This document shows positions 16,477 through 24,488 of a stretch of DNA of 64,000 nt, piece after piece. The notes below the pieces were generated by a model, which ran no database searches, was not told the origin of the DNA, and saw nothing but the letters and a program-made list of their open reading frames with translations. This DNA comes from JAXLWB01 sp046328715 (lineage in GTDB: Bacteria > Chloroflexota > Anaerolineae > Caldilineales > Caldilineaceae). The position numbers and the translations under genes were made by a program. Each line of letters begins with the position of its first letter. Positions within the stretch are counted from its first letter, which is position 1. The DNA is taken from the NCBI GenBank assembly GCA_046328715.1, contig JAXLWB010000038.1:39728-103727 (forward strand). Reading direction: 5' to 3'.

Positions 16477-17226
16477 TTAAAATAAGAGTCGAATCCCTGC
16501 TATCAAGGTTAAAATCAGCGCTGACTGTTCAAAAGCTTTCTGGTTGATGCGGGTGAGAAGCCAACGCCCCAAAAATGCACCGAGCATGGTGAAAGGCAGT
16601 AGCCAGATGCTGATGCGCAATGTCGCAGGGTTGATAAAGCCGAGATAGTAGCTAAAGGGGATTTTGAAGAGGTTGATGGCGAAGAAGAAGATGGCCGATG
16701 TGCCGATGAACTCACGCTTGGGTAGGCGCAGTGAAAGCAGATAGAGCACCATAATCGGCCCAGCCGCATTGGCAATCATCGTAAAGAAGCCAGCGGTCAA
16801 CCCAGCCAACCAGCCCAGCCAGGGATAGCGAACAACCAACGGTTCACTGTCTTGCTTGGCATTACGATTTAAATACTGTCGCACATAGTTGATGAGCACC
16901 ATCAGAACAAGAACGCTTCCGATCGTACGCCGGATGTTGCTATCATCGATGCGTCCTAGTGCGAAGGCACCAATCACCACGCCAATCGCTGCCCAGATCA
17001 TCAGACGTCCCAAATACTGCCAGCGGATGTCCTGGAAATAAGAGGGCACCGCCACCACGTCCCCACCAAGCAAGGAGATCAAGACTGCACCGACCGATTC
17101 ACGGGCTGGGATCACACTGGTATAGATCGCTACGGAGAGCACGCTTAAGCCCGCAATACCCGTCTTTGACATTCCTGTCATCGTTGCCGCCACAAACGCC
17201 AATGCCCACTGCCACCATTCCAACAT
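16477..17226 (-). CDS. TSUP-family membrane transporter (TauE/SafE-like)
   Basis: A 249-residue membrane protein with about eight hydrophobic segments and the two-half layout of the sulfite exporter TauE/SafE (TSUP) family: 'ATMTGMSKTGIAGLSVLSVA' in the first half, and 'LTAGFFTMIANAAGPIMVLYLLS' plus 'FIGTSAIFFFAINLFKIPFSY' in the second. Family members move small anions such as sulfite, sulfoacetate or other organic acids. It is the first gene of a two-gene operon with the MBL hydrolase. ATG at 17226 follows GAGGATGTA. Confidence 0.85.
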   Translation of the reverse strand: MLEWWQWALAFVAATMTGMSKTGIAGLSVLSVAIYTSVIPARESVGAVLISLLGGDVVAVPSYFQDIRWQYLGRLMIWAAIGVVIGAFALGRIDDSNIRRTIGSVLVLMVLINYVRQYLNRNAKQDSEPLVVRYPWLGWLAGLTAGFFTMIANAAGPIMVLYLLSLRLPKREFIGTSAIFFFAINLFKIPFSYYLGFINPATLRISIWLLPFTMLGAFLGRWLLTRINQKAFEQSALILTLIAGIRLLF

Positions 17227-17304
17227 TACATCCTCGATTCTGACTACAGCGTGTAGGTAGGGGAATATCGCCGCGCTGCACGATTACTGTTTCATAGAAA
17301 TACA

Positions 17305-17440
17305 CCCCACCCTAAACCCCCCAAAGTAGAGAGGGAATGATCACGGGTAAGATTCAGTTTGGTGGACAGAAGAGAAACCTTAATCTGCCCCTTCACAGTT
17401 CCCTCCCTTATCAGGGGAGGGTTAGGGTGGGATTTCTTTT
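17305..17440. repeat. Inverted-repeat block CACCCTAAACCC...GGGTTAGGGTGGG
   Basis: Left arm ACCCCACCCTAAACCCCCC near 17307 and right arm GGGGAGGGTTAGGGTGGG near 17417 enclose about 95 bp. It resembles short non-autonomous repeats. The remaining gap from 17441 to 17745 has no gene I can support; a 164-codon reverse frame across it has no recognisable features. Confidence 0.6.
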
Positions 17441-17745
17441 AATTATGCAGGGATTGTCAAAAACATACCTAATTTCAGAGGAGTAGACAGGGGTTTTGAT
17501 GCAATAATCTTGATGTTCGCCATGATCGCATAGTCAAGCGAAATTTAGTCCAGGATTGACAATTTCGGGTCAAATTAGGCCAAAATTGGGGCTTTAGAGA
17601 GGTTTTTTGAGGAGATATTCGTATAGTAAAGAGGGGTTTTGGTTGAAAATGGCTGACAATCGCCTTATAATTAGTGTTTGAGAAATCGTTGATGCGCCCG
17701 TTCAGGGCGAGCACGCATTCATCATTCTTTCGAGTTAACAAGATC

Positions 17746-17813
17746 GGACATACGCACGTCAGCGAGAAGTCGGGTCGAGCTCGCTGAACTTGAATCAACA
17801 TGCGTATGGGTCC
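17746..17813 (+). promoter_or_regulatory. Two-part hairpin in the leader of the LysM/L,D-transpeptidase gene
   Basis: GGACATACGCA (17746-17756) pairs with TGCGTATGGGTCC (17801-17813), and TCAGCGAG pairs with CTCGCTGA inside it. The structure ends 26 bp before the start codon at 17840, so it would sit at or next to the ribosome site of the mRNA. A regulatory role is inferred from position only. Confidence 0.5.
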
Positions 17814-17839
17814 TGCGATCAATACCAAGGAGCCAACTA

Positions 17840-18967
17840 ATGAGGACAACGCACTCACAACTGCCCCGCACGTTTTTGGCGCTGGTGATTGCCAGTCTGT
17901 TTGTGATCTGCACCCCGCTTGTACTCTATGCCAGCTCGCAAGAGCACATCGTGCAACCAGGGGAGTCATTACTCCAGATTGCCGCTGATTATAACGTGAG
18001 CGTTGCTGCGCTGATGACAGTCAATCAAATTGCTAATGAAAATCTGGTCACCATTGGTGAGACACTCGTCATTCCGTCTGAGTCTGATCTGCAGATGGCG
18101 AGCACCGAAGCGACGAGCGATGAGAGCAACACGGTGGATTCAGCACAGATGGACTCGGCAGAGGATGTCACACTGGACGAAGCGACCGACTCCGATTTTT
18201 CAGCACAGAGCGCAAGTGAGGATCCAGCTTATGTGATCGTGCAGCCCGGCGAGTCGCTGGGTCAGATTGCGCTGCGTTACGGCATGAACTCCACTATGCT
18301 GATGGCGCTCAATGGCCTCACCAATCCCAATTTGGTACAGGCGGGTCAACGGCTACGTGTGGCCAATGCAGATGGTACGGTCACTTCAATGGAAGAGATG
18401 CTGCCCAATTGGGATGCTGATAAGATTCATGTTGTGCAACCTGGGGAATCGCTGGGGCAGATCGCTCAGCTCTATGGGGTGAGGCTTTCGATCCTGATGC
18501 GTGCTAATCACATTCAGCAATTGGGATGGGTTGAAGTGGGCCAGAAGTTGATTATCCCGCAGATGCCAGATTTGGATTTGGCCGATGTTGACTACACCAA
18601 TGCCCCACCCGAAGGGCAACGCCTGCTTGAGGTCGATCTCACCGGCCAGTGGATGACAGCTTGGGATGGTCACAAGGTCTTTATGCACACCTTGATCAGC
18701 TCCGGCCTGCCCGATACGCCGACGGTACTCGGCCACTACGCCATCTACAGCAAGCTTGAAAAGCAAGACATGAATGGCTTCAACGGCCCCTTACCGGATG
18801 TGCCGTGGGTGATGTACTTCTTTGAAGGCTTCTCTTTCCACGGTGCCTACTGGCACAACAACTTCGGCGTCCCCATGAGCCACGGTTGCGTCCATCTGCC
18901 TCCTGAACTGGCCAAGAAGCTTTACGACTGGACGGATATGGGGACACAGGTGTATGTGCACTGGTAG
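17840..18967 (+). CDS. LysM-repeat L,D-transpeptidase (YkuD)
   Basis: A 375-residue exported peptidoglycan enzyme. A signal peptide (residues ~1-32, 'TFLALVIASLFVICTPLVLYA') is followed by three LysM repeats, each starting 'VQPGESL.QIA' (about 35-80, 132-178 and 196-243), joined by acidic serine-rich linkers. The C-terminal YkuD domain (about 255-375) has the catalytic motif 'HNNFGVPMSHGCVHLPP', with nucleophile Cys in SHGC, and 'FSFHGAYWH'. Such enzymes make 3-3 cross-links or attach proteins to peptidoglycan; the LysM units hold the enzyme on the wall. Many Chloroflexota lack a classical outer membrane, so a direct wall location is likely. Confidence 0.9.
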   Translation: MRTTHSQLPRTFLALVIASLFVICTPLVLYASSQEHIVQPGESLLQIAADYNVSVAALMTVNQIANENLVTIGETLVIPSESDLQMASTEATSDESNTVDSAQMDSAEDVTLDEATDSDFSAQSASEDPAYVIVQPGESLGQIALRYGMNSTMLMALNGLTNPNLVQAGQRLRVANADGTVTSMEEMLPNWDADKIHVVQPGESLGQIAQLYGVRLSILMRANHIQQLGWVEVGQKLIIPQMPDLDLADVDYTNAPPEGQRLLEVDLTGQWMTAWDGHKVFMHTLISSGLPDTPTVLGHYAIYSKLEKQDMNGFNGPLPDVPWVMYFFEGFSFHGAYWHNNFGVPMSHGCVHLPPELAKKLYDWTDMGTQVYVHW

Positions 18968-18990
18968 GTTTGCATAGTAGAGTGGTTGAC

Positions 18991-19050
18991 AAATGAAGAC
19001 AAGGTGACAAGGTGACAGGATGGCAAGGAAACACGCTCACCTTGTCATTT
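18991..19050. repeat. Intergenic palindrome, GACAAGGT-word family
   Basis: The left arm reiterates GACAAGGTGACAAGGTGACAG; the right arm has CTCACCTTGTCATTTTATTTT, ending in a T-run. It works as an intrinsic terminator for the gene ending at 18967 and reaches to within 25 bp of the next start. Confidence 0.7.
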
Positions 19051-19073
19051 TATTTTTCAGGAGAGATTGCGCT

Positions 19074-19883
19074 ATGACCATACAACTAAAAGACGGCGTC
19101 GCCCTGGTCACGGGCGCAGCGTCCGGGATCGGGCGATCAACTGCGTTGGCCTTGGCGGCGCGAGGTTGTCATTTGGCGTTGTTGGATCGCAACGAGTCCG
19201 GTCTCAAAGAGACTGCCCAGCTTGTCCAGGCCCAGCCGATTCGCATTAGCCAGCACGTGGTGGATCTCTCCAACAGTGCAGCGATTATGACCCTGCCAGA
19301 GCAGGTGTTGTCGGCTCATCCTCGAATTAACATTCTGATCAACAATGCTGGAGTAGCGCTCGTCGGCAGTTTCAGCGAACTGACTTTGGAAGAATATCGC
19401 TGGCTGATCGAGATCAACTTCCTCGCCGTGGTTGGCATGACCAAGGCTTTTCTTCCCATCCTGCTCAACCAATCGCAAGCGCAAATTGTCAACCTCTCCA
19501 GTGTCTTCGGCATTATCGCCCCACCCTACCAAACCGCCTACGCGGCGGCGAAGTTTGCTGTACGTGGCTTTAGCGAAGCGCTGCGCCATGAATTGGTAGG
19601 CAGCTCGGTGGGTGTGACTGTGGTTCATCCTGGCGGCGTCAAGACTAACATTGCCCTCGGCGCGCGGATTGCTGCCGCCGCCGATCAGGTCGCTGCTGCC
19701 GAAGGTGCCAAGGCCTTTACTCAATCCCTGCGCCTCGGCCCCGACAGGGCCGCCGCTCAAATTGTGCAAGCCATCGAGAAGCGCAGTCAACGTCTCTTGA
19801 TCGGCAACGACGCTCGTCTGATCGACAGTGTGCAGCGCCTCTTTCCCGTCTCCTATTGGAAAATTTTCAGCCGATTGATTTGA
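19074..19883 (+). CDS. Short-chain dehydrogenase/reductase
   Basis: A 269-residue classical SDR from MTIQLKDG. It has cofactor motif 'VTGAASGIGRS' (TGxxxGIG), 'DRNE' after strand beta-2, 'INNAGVAL' (NNAG), catalytic Ser in 'IVNLSSVFG', and Tyr/Lys in 'YQTAYAAAKFA' (YxxxK), followed by 'VVHPGGVKTNI'. An acidic residue after beta-2 favours NAD(H). The alcohol or ketone substrate is unknown. The ATG at 19074 is chosen because the conserved domain starts there and GGAGAG lies about 11 bases upstream; an in-frame codon at 19020 would run through the palindrome. Confidence 0.88.
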   Translation: MTIQLKDGVALVTGAASGIGRSTALALAARGCHLALLDRNESGLKETAQLVQAQPIRISQHVVDLSNSAAIMTLPEQVLSAHPRINILINNAGVALVGSFSELTLEEYRWLIEINFLAVVGMTKAFLPILLNQSQAQIVNLSSVFGIIAPPYQTAYAAAKFAVRGFSEALRHELVGSSVGVTVVHPGGVKTNIALGARIAAAADQVAAAEGAKAFTQSLRLGPDRAAAQIVQAIEKRSQRLLIGNDARLIDSVQRLFPVSYWKIFSRLI

Positions 19884-19890
19884 AGTTGAA

Positions 19891-19970
19891 ACTTGACCGG
19901 TACTTCACGGTTCAAATCATTCGCTAGAAAAGCTTAAAGCTCGCATAGCAAGAAAAGTGCCGGTCAAGTC
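19891..19970. repeat. Inverted repeat ACTTGACCGGTACTT
   Basis: ACTTGACCGG(T)ACTT near 19891 faces AAGTGCCGGTCAAGT ending near 19969, with one mismatch and about 50 bp between. It lies directly after the SDR stop. Confidence 0.65.
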
Positions 19971-20059
19971 TGTGTCACTTGAATCGATACCGACAAAGAT
20001 TATGACGGTTGTCGGGTTCGACTGCGTTGAAAAATCCTTCAAGAAACCGACATGATGAT

Positions 20060-20152
20060 TTGTCATTCTGAGGAGCGGCTGTTTGCGACGAAGAATCTTG
20101 GTTGGACAGCACAGGATTCTTCGCTCGAAAAGGCCCTCGCTCAGAATGACAA
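20060..20152. repeat. Inverted repeat of the TGTCATTCTGAG type
   Basis: TTGTCATTCTGAGGAGCGG with GAAGAATCTT faces AGGATTCTTCGCT with CTCGCTCAGAATGACAA. The TGTCATTCTGAGCGAAG...GAAGAATC word pair is familiar from dispersed intergenic repeats in several bacterial phyla. It lies in the 480-bp gap before the 2-hydroxyacid dehydrogenase. Confidence 0.7.
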
Positions 20153-20235
20153 ATTTTCTTTCATGAACATGCGCCACGGCTGATTGCTTGGGAAATGACA
20201 TTTCTTATAACTACTTTCGAGGGCTGTTAAAATAC

Positions 20236-20261
20236 TCCCCTTACTTACGTGCGGGGTTCTG
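20236..20261. repeat. Single copy of the CCCCTTAC-TTACGTGCGGGG element
   Basis: CTCCCCTTACTTACGTGCGG followed by GGTTCTGA is the same core as the tandem units at 57361-57688. CCCC and GGGG blocks flank a TTACGTGC centre. Here it is alone, 16 bp before another palindrome. Confidence 0.65.
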
Positions 20262-20274
20262 ATATTGTCAAGCC

Positions 20275-20330
20275 AGAGATTGGAGATTAGGCGCAAGCAT
20301 GATAATCTCTACTCTCAATCTCCAATCTCT
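20275..20330. repeat. Intergenic palindrome, GATTGGAGA-word family
   Basis: AGAGATTGGAGATT at 20275-20288 pairs exactly with AATCTCCAATCTCT at 20317-20330. The right arm also repeats AATCTCTACTCTC. It ends 33 bp before the start codon at 20363, so it is in the leader or promoter of that gene. Confidence 0.7.
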
Positions 20331-20362
20331 ACTTCCAACGTTTGTTCAAGAAGGAGCCATCC

Positions 20363-21412
20363 ATGCCAACTCCACTCCAAATCGGCGTGACTGCCGACTT
20401 TCAGGTCGCTGTGCCGGGACGTATTGAGCCGGTGCTTGCCGAAGTGTTTGATCCCTTGCCCAATATTCGCTATCGCTACTTTGAAGCCACGGGCCAGGAC
20501 GAGAAAGGCAAATATGTCACGCCACAGGATATTGCCGATTTTGACGCGGTCCTAGCCCTTGCCTATCGTTTCCCGGCGGCGACGTTCCATCAGTCACAAC
20601 GGTTGGCCGTGCTTGCTCGGTGGGGCGTCGGCTACGATACGATTGACATTCCTGCCTGCACCGCAGCCGACGTGCTGCTGGCGATCACGGTCGATGCGGT
20701 GCGCCGACCTGTGGGCGAGGCGATCGTCACCCTGCTTCACGCCCTCTCAATGCGCTTGGTTCAAAAGGATCGGCTGGTGCGTGAAGGCAAGTGGAATGCT
20801 CGGGCACTAGAGCCAAGTGTAGGATTGCGGGGTAAGACACTCGCCTCGGTTGGGCTGGGCAACATCGGCTCTGAGATGTTTCGTCTGCTCGAACCCTTTG
20901 GGCTGAAGCGCAAGCTCGCCCATGATCCCTACGCCTCGCCCAAAGTGGTAGCAGAGTTGGGGATCGAACTGGTCGATTTGCCAACGCTCTTTGCCGAGGC
21001 CGACTTCGTCACGGTCAACTGCCCACTCACCACTGAGACCCGCGGTATGGTCAACGCTTCGTTGATTAGCCGCATGAAACCAACGGCTTATCTGGTCAAC
21101 ACGGCGCGCGGTCCGATTGTCAACCAGGCCGATCTGATCGCCGCCCTGCAAGCGAAGCAAATTGCAGGTGCAGGGTTAGATGTCTTTGAAGTTGAGCCGC
21201 TGCCGCTCGACAGCCCACTGATCCAGATGGATAATGTCATCCTCGCCCCACACGCCTTGGCTTGGAACGACGAACTCTACCACGACAACGGCTACGACGC
21301 CTGCCAAAGCATCCTCAGTGTCTTCCGTGGCGAACTACCGCCTTATATTGTTAATCGCAGTGTGGTGGAGCAGGATGGGTTTAAGGCTAAGGTAGCGGCG
21401 TTAAAAAATTGA
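20363..21412 (+). CDS. D-isomer-specific 2-hydroxyacid dehydrogenase
   Basis: A 349-residue NAD-dependent dehydrogenase of the D-2-hydroxyacid family. Seen are the catalytic-domain segment 'VLARWGVGYDTIDIPACT', Rossmann motif 'VGLGNIGSEMFRLLEPFG', 'YLVNTARGPIVNQADLIAAL' with catalytic Arg, 'GAGLDVFEVEPLP' with Glu, and 'VILAPHALAWNDE' with catalytic His. It would reduce a 2-keto acid or oxidise a D-2-hydroxy acid. It is followed on the same strand by an HpaI-type aldolase, which suggests a joint role in sugar acid or hydroxy-keto acid breakdown. ATG at 20363 has AAGGAG 7 bases upstream. Confidence 0.88.
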   Translation: MPTPLQIGVTADFQVAVPGRIEPVLAEVFDPLPNIRYRYFEATGQDEKGKYVTPQDIADFDAVLALAYRFPAATFHQSQRLAVLARWGVGYDTIDIPACTAADVLLAITVDAVRRPVGEAIVTLLHALSMRLVQKDRLVREGKWNARALEPSVGLRGKTLASVGLGNIGSEMFRLLEPFGLKRKLAHDPYASPKVVAELGIELVDLPTLFAEADFVTVNCPLTTETRGMVNASLISRMKPTAYLVNTARGPIVNQADLIAALQAKQIAGAGLDVFEVEPLPLDSPLIQMDNVILAPHALAWNDELYHDNGYDACQSILSVFRGELPPYIVNRSVVEQDGFKAKVAALKN

Positions 21413-21480
21413 GAGTAAGAGATTGAGAGATTGGGAGATTGTGAAAGCACAGCCAAAATCTCCTAATCTCTCTAATCTCC
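21411..21480. repeat. Intergenic palindrome, GATTGAGA-word family
   Basis: GAGAGTAAGAGATTGAGAGATT on the left faces AATCTCCTAATCTCTCTAATCTCC on the right. It overlaps the last codon of the dehydrogenase and ends 20 bp before the aldolase ATG at 21501, so it is inside a likely two-gene operon and not only at operon ends. Confidence 0.7.
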
Positions 21481-21500
21481 AAATATAGAAAAGGTTTACC

Positions 21501-22298
21501 ATGAAAACAAACCGCTTCAAACAACTTCTCGCCGAGGGCACGCTTCCGGTGGGACATATGATCTTTGAGTTTGGCACACGGGGCATGGCGCAGATTCTGG
21601 AGAATGCAGGGGTCGATTTTGTGGTCATCGACAGTGAACATGCTGCCTTCTCCACAGCGCAGATTGCTGATCAGATTGCCTGGTATAAGGCGACTGCGAT
21701 TGCACCCTTTGTGCGCATTCCGCAGGTCGATTATCACTGGATCGCCCGTACGCTGGACAATGGCGCGCTGGGGCTGATGGTTCCCAACGTCAAGACCGGG
21801 GCCGAAGCGAGAGCCATCGTCGATGCCGCCAAATATCTTCCCTTGGGCCATCGTGGCTGTATCTTCGGCAACGCCCATACTGACTTTCGCAGCGTCGTTC
21901 CCAGCGAGGCAATGGCCGAAGCCAACCAGAACACGACCATCATTTGTCAGATTGAAAGTGTGCAAGGGATGGAAAACATCGAGGAGATAGCCAGCACGCC
22001 GGGCGTCGATGTGCTCTGGGTCGGCCATTTCGATCTGACCAACTCGCAGGGCATTCCCGGGCAGTTCCAAAATCCTATCTTCTTGGATGCGATGCATAAG
22101 GTAGTGGCCACCTGCCGCAAGTATGGATTAGGCGTAGGTATCCAACCTGCCACTCTGGTCCAGGCACAAGAGTGGATGGCAATGGGCTTTAACATCATCT
22201 CCTACAGCGCAGATTTTTTTGTTTACTTAGATGCGATGAAACAGGGCGTGGCGGGCGTGCGAGCGTTGGCGGGTAATAGTAAGTCAGTAAATCAGTAG
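21501..22298 (+). CDS. HpcH/HpaI-family aldolase
   Basis: A 265-residue class II pyruvate aldolase of the HpcH/HpaI family, which cleaves 4-hydroxy-2-keto acids or 2-keto-3-deoxy-glucarate to pyruvate and an aldehyde. Signatures: 'FVVIDSEHAAFSTAQI' (D-x-E-H), 'PFVRIPQVDYHWIARTLDNGALGLMVPNV' with metal and substrate Arg, 'ICQIESVQGMENIEEIA' with metal-binding Glu, and 'GVDVLWVGHFDLTNSQGIPG'. It is downstream of the 2-hydroxyacid dehydrogenase on the same strand. The last residues NSKSVNQ and the stop are encoded by a CAGT-word palindrome, so the native C-terminus may have been extended or cut by it. Confidence 0.9.
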   Translation: MKTNRFKQLLAEGTLPVGHMIFEFGTRGMAQILENAGVDFVVIDSEHAAFSTAQIADQIAWYKATAIAPFVRIPQVDYHWIARTLDNGALGLMVPNVKTGAEARAIVDAAKYLPLGHRGCIFGNAHTDFRSVVPSEAMAEANQNTTIICQIESVQGMENIEEIASTPGVDVLWVGHFDLTNSQGIPGQFQNPIFLDAMHKVVATCRKYGLGVGIQPATLVQAQEWMAMGFNIISYSADFFVYLDAMKQGVAGVRALAGNSKSVNQ

Positions 22299-22358
22299 GA
22301 CAGTGGGACAGTAGAACAGTCCACTGATTCACTGTTCTACTGTCTTACTGACTCACTG
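22278..22358. repeat. Intergenic palindrome, CAGT-word family (copy 3)
   Basis: The left arm AGTAAGTCAGTAAATCAGTA with GGACAGTGGGACAGTAGAAC is answered by GTTCTACTGTCTTACTGACT. It sits between convergent genes and contains the stop of the aldolase (TAG at 22296-22298). Confidence 0.78.
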
Positions 22359-22360
22359 CC

Positions 22361-23779
22361 TCAATGCGGGACCGTCCCTTCCGGAATCGGCGTAACATAC
22401 TTCTTCCCGTTGGTGCTGACGGCGAATTCGGCTTTGGCGGCTTGCAGCAACTCGGGTTTGGTGAGCAGGTCGAGCGCACTGAGGGCAAGGGCTTTGGCAG
22501 CGAAGAGCATTCCCTTGAAACCGATGCTGGAGCCAGAGGATGCGGTAATCTGCCAACTGTGTCCTGGTGCGCCAAGCGGCCAGCAGCAGGTCGTCAATTG
22601 TCCAGTGGGCGTAATGTAACTTACATCGCCAACCTCGGTCGAGCCGGGCATGACAGGTGAATTCAAGCTGTGTGGTAAGACTTTGGTCCAGAGAGGATTG
22701 CTCAAGTCCTCTTTGCTAAAGCCACCGAGCGTGGATCGCTGCAACTGCGCATAGCTATAGTCCAGGGAGCCAGCGGGAAAGCTCTGTTGCAGCTTACGGG
22801 CAAAAGCAATCTCCGGCTCATCAAAGTGCATCTCACCGAGCTCTTGCATCTTGGCGTACATCAGGTCGGAGAGAACACGATTGGGCAAAAAGTCGTAGCA
22901 GCCGGTGACGAAGTCAATGTCGTAGGTCGTGCCACTCATCAAGGCCGCACCTTTGGCAATGTCGAGCACGCGGGCGTAAATTTCATCGACCTGGGTGCGG
23001 CTTGGGGCACGCACAAAATACCAGACTTGCGCATAGGCAGGAACCACATTCGGTGCCTGACCGCCGCTGGTGACTACGCTATGGATGCGAGCTTCTTGGA
23101 TGATATGTTCGCGCAGATAGTTGACGCCGATATCCATCAGCATCACGCCGTCGAGCGCGCTGCGTCCCAGGTGGGGGGCGGCAGCCCCGTGGGCGGCCAC
23201 GCCGTGGAAGTTGACTCGGAACGAGTTCATCGCCAGCGAGGAACTGTGCCAGACCATGTTGGTGTCGCCCGGATGCCAGGCCAAGGCTGCGTCCAAATCA
23301 TCAAAGACACCATCCTTGGCCATAAAGGTTTTGCCAACCAACGTCTCTTCGGCTGGGCAGCCGTAGAAGCGGATAGTGCCAGGGATCTTGTACTCGATGA
23401 GAACTTCCTTCAAGGCCAGGGCTGCGCCAAAGCTGGCGCAGCCGAAGAGATTGTGTCCACAGCCATGCCCTGGCCCACCCTGCTGGATTGCTGCCAGCTC
23501 ACTGGCGACCTTCTGCGAAAGGCCGGGCAAAGCGTCATATTCACCCAGGATGCCGATGATCGGCTTGCCTTCGCCCCAACTCGCTACAAAAGCGGTCGGC
23601 ATCTGTCCCACTCCACGCTCCACTCGAAAGCCGGCAGCTTCTAGTTCATTGGAGAGTAAATTGGCGGCAAACTTCTCTTGCAGCCCAATTTCCGGGTGAT
23701 CCCAGATTTCTTTAGCGAGGTAGGAAAGTTTTTCGTCCTCCTGCTCAAGGAAGTTTTGAATCGTTTGTTGAATGGGCAT
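22361..23779 (-). CDS. M20-family amidohydrolase (AbgB-like)
   Basis: A 472-residue M20 metallopeptidase-family amidohydrolase. Metal-site segments are 'ILGEYDALPG' (E-Y-D-A-L-P), 'GPGHGCGHNLFGCASFGAA' and 'FYGCPAEETLVGKTFM' (catalytic EE). The dimerisation domain carries 'VNFHGVAAHGAAAPHLGRSALDGVML'. The closest known type is p-aminobenzoyl-glutamate hydrolase subunit B (AbgB), which removes an acyl or aryl group from an amino acid. 'VMPGSTEVGDVSYITPT' near residue 390 is also typical of AbgB. No AbgA partner is present. Confidence 0.87.
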   Translation of the reverse strand: MPIQQTIQNFLEQEDEKLSYLAKEIWDHPEIGLQEKFAANLLSNELEAAGFRVERGVGQMPTAFVASWGEGKPIIGILGEYDALPGLSQKVASELAAIQQGGPGHGCGHNLFGCASFGAALALKEVLIEYKIPGTIRFYGCPAEETLVGKTFMAKDGVFDDLDAALAWHPGDTNMVWHSSSLAMNSFRVNFHGVAAHGAAAPHLGRSALDGVMLMDIGVNYLREHIIQEARIHSVVTSGGQAPNVVPAYAQVWYFVRAPSRTQVDEIYARVLDIAKGAALMSGTTYDIDFVTGCYDFLPNRVLSDLMYAKMQELGEMHFDEPEIAFARKLQQSFPAGSLDYSYAQLQRSTLGGFSKEDLSNPLWTKVLPHSLNSPVMPGSTEVGDVSYITPTGQLTTCCWPLGAPGHSWQITASSGSSIGFKGMLFAAKALALSALDLLTKPELLQAAKAEFAVSTNGKKYVTPIPEGTVPH

Positions 23780-23834
23780 GGTGGTTGCTCCTACTAATGC
23801 GATGAGTGGGTAGATACCAAGAGGATAAGCTAAC

Positions 23835-24182
23835 TTATTTAATCACCAATACAACTGCTAGAGACTTGGCAATAACTTGCATTTGATCTTCTGTGAGATT
23901 ACCAAGTTTGCGAACAGACCGTTCTTTTGCCACTGAACGTACTTGAAAAGCGTCAGCCGCAGATAGCAGATACTTTAGTCAAACCATTGCTTCTGGTTGG
24001 CTCAATTCGTACCATCCATGCTGCAACTTGGTGCGTTCTTTCCAATCGGTTATGGGTACAATCACCCGCAGCGGCAATACCCCTATGCTATCGTCACTGA
24101 CAATAACGGCTGGGCGTGTTTTCTGTATCTCTGCACCAACTGTTGGATCAAGGTTGATAAGCCAGATTTCACTTCTCCACAT
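23835..24182 (-). pseudogene. MazF/PemK toxin interrupted by an in-frame stop
   Basis: The reading starts MWRSEIWLINLDPTVGAEI, then 'TRPAVIVSDD' and 'LRVIVPITDWKER', typical of MazF/PemK endoribonucleases. A TGA at 23979-23981 stops it after 'LSQPEAMV'. In the same frame beyond it, a good MazF end follows ('SAADAFQVRSVAKERSVRKL'), finishing with TAA at 23835-23837. A 7-bp tandem duplication GCAGATA (23960-23973) plus one missing base between M and V would account for the damage: undoing both gives 'PEAMGLTKVSAADAFQVRS'. The truncated product has about 67 residues and lacks the C-terminal helix. The start overlaps the antitoxin gene by 14 bp. Confidence 0.82.
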
Positions 24183-24414
24183 ACAGGGGTTCTCCATCAA
24201 GCGTGCTAAAGCTAGTCAATTCTGAGTCCTCCAAGTAATCTTCGAGGAGTAGGTTGGCCGCTTCAGCAAGTGGCTTATGTACCTTACTTCCATTGACACG
24301 CGGTTCAACCAATTGAAACTGCTCAGCCAAAATCCGCATAGCAGCCTGAATTACTTCAATCTGTTGTTGTAACGAAAGTTGGCGGAATTCATTCAGAAGT
24401 TGTGTTTGGGTCAT
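24169..24414 (-). CDS. Antitoxin partner of MazF (DUF2281-like)
   Basis: An 81-residue protein directly upstream of, and overlapping, the broken mazF gene, the usual antitoxin position. The N-terminal half is a predicted helix ('LLNEFRQLSLQQQIEVIQAAMRILAEQF'). The tail 'LLLEDYLEDSELTSFSTLDGE' is acidic with the LxDYxxDxELTxFxxLDGE pattern often seen in DUF2281-type partners of MazF/PemK. No DNA-binding motif is obvious. With the toxin inactivated it may be under no selection, yet its frame is intact, so the break in the toxin is probably recent. Confidence 0.75.
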   Translation of the reverse strand: MTQTQLLNEFRQLSLQQQIEVIQAAMRILAEQFQLVEPRVNGSKVHKPLAEAANLLLEDYLEDSELTSFSTLDGEPLYVEK

Positions 24415-24488
24415 CTTGCCCTCGCTTATCTATTTCATCGGTCAGCGTGTCAGGATATTATAACAAGAAAGCAAAGTATATTCCACTC

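Noticed and set aside
17475..17969. A 164-codon reverse frame in the gap before the LysM gene
   Set aside because: It overlaps the signal peptide region of the LysM gene in antisense and the predicted protein has no recognisable domain or hydrophobic pattern; treated as chance.
22787..23644. A 285-codon forward frame
   Set aside because: Antisense to the well-supported M20 amidohydrolase, with no motif of its own.
23979..23981. Selenocysteine or read-through of the in-frame TGA in mazF
   Set aside because: MazF has no Cys or Sec at this place, no SECIS-like stem follows, and a 7-bp duplication explains the TGA.
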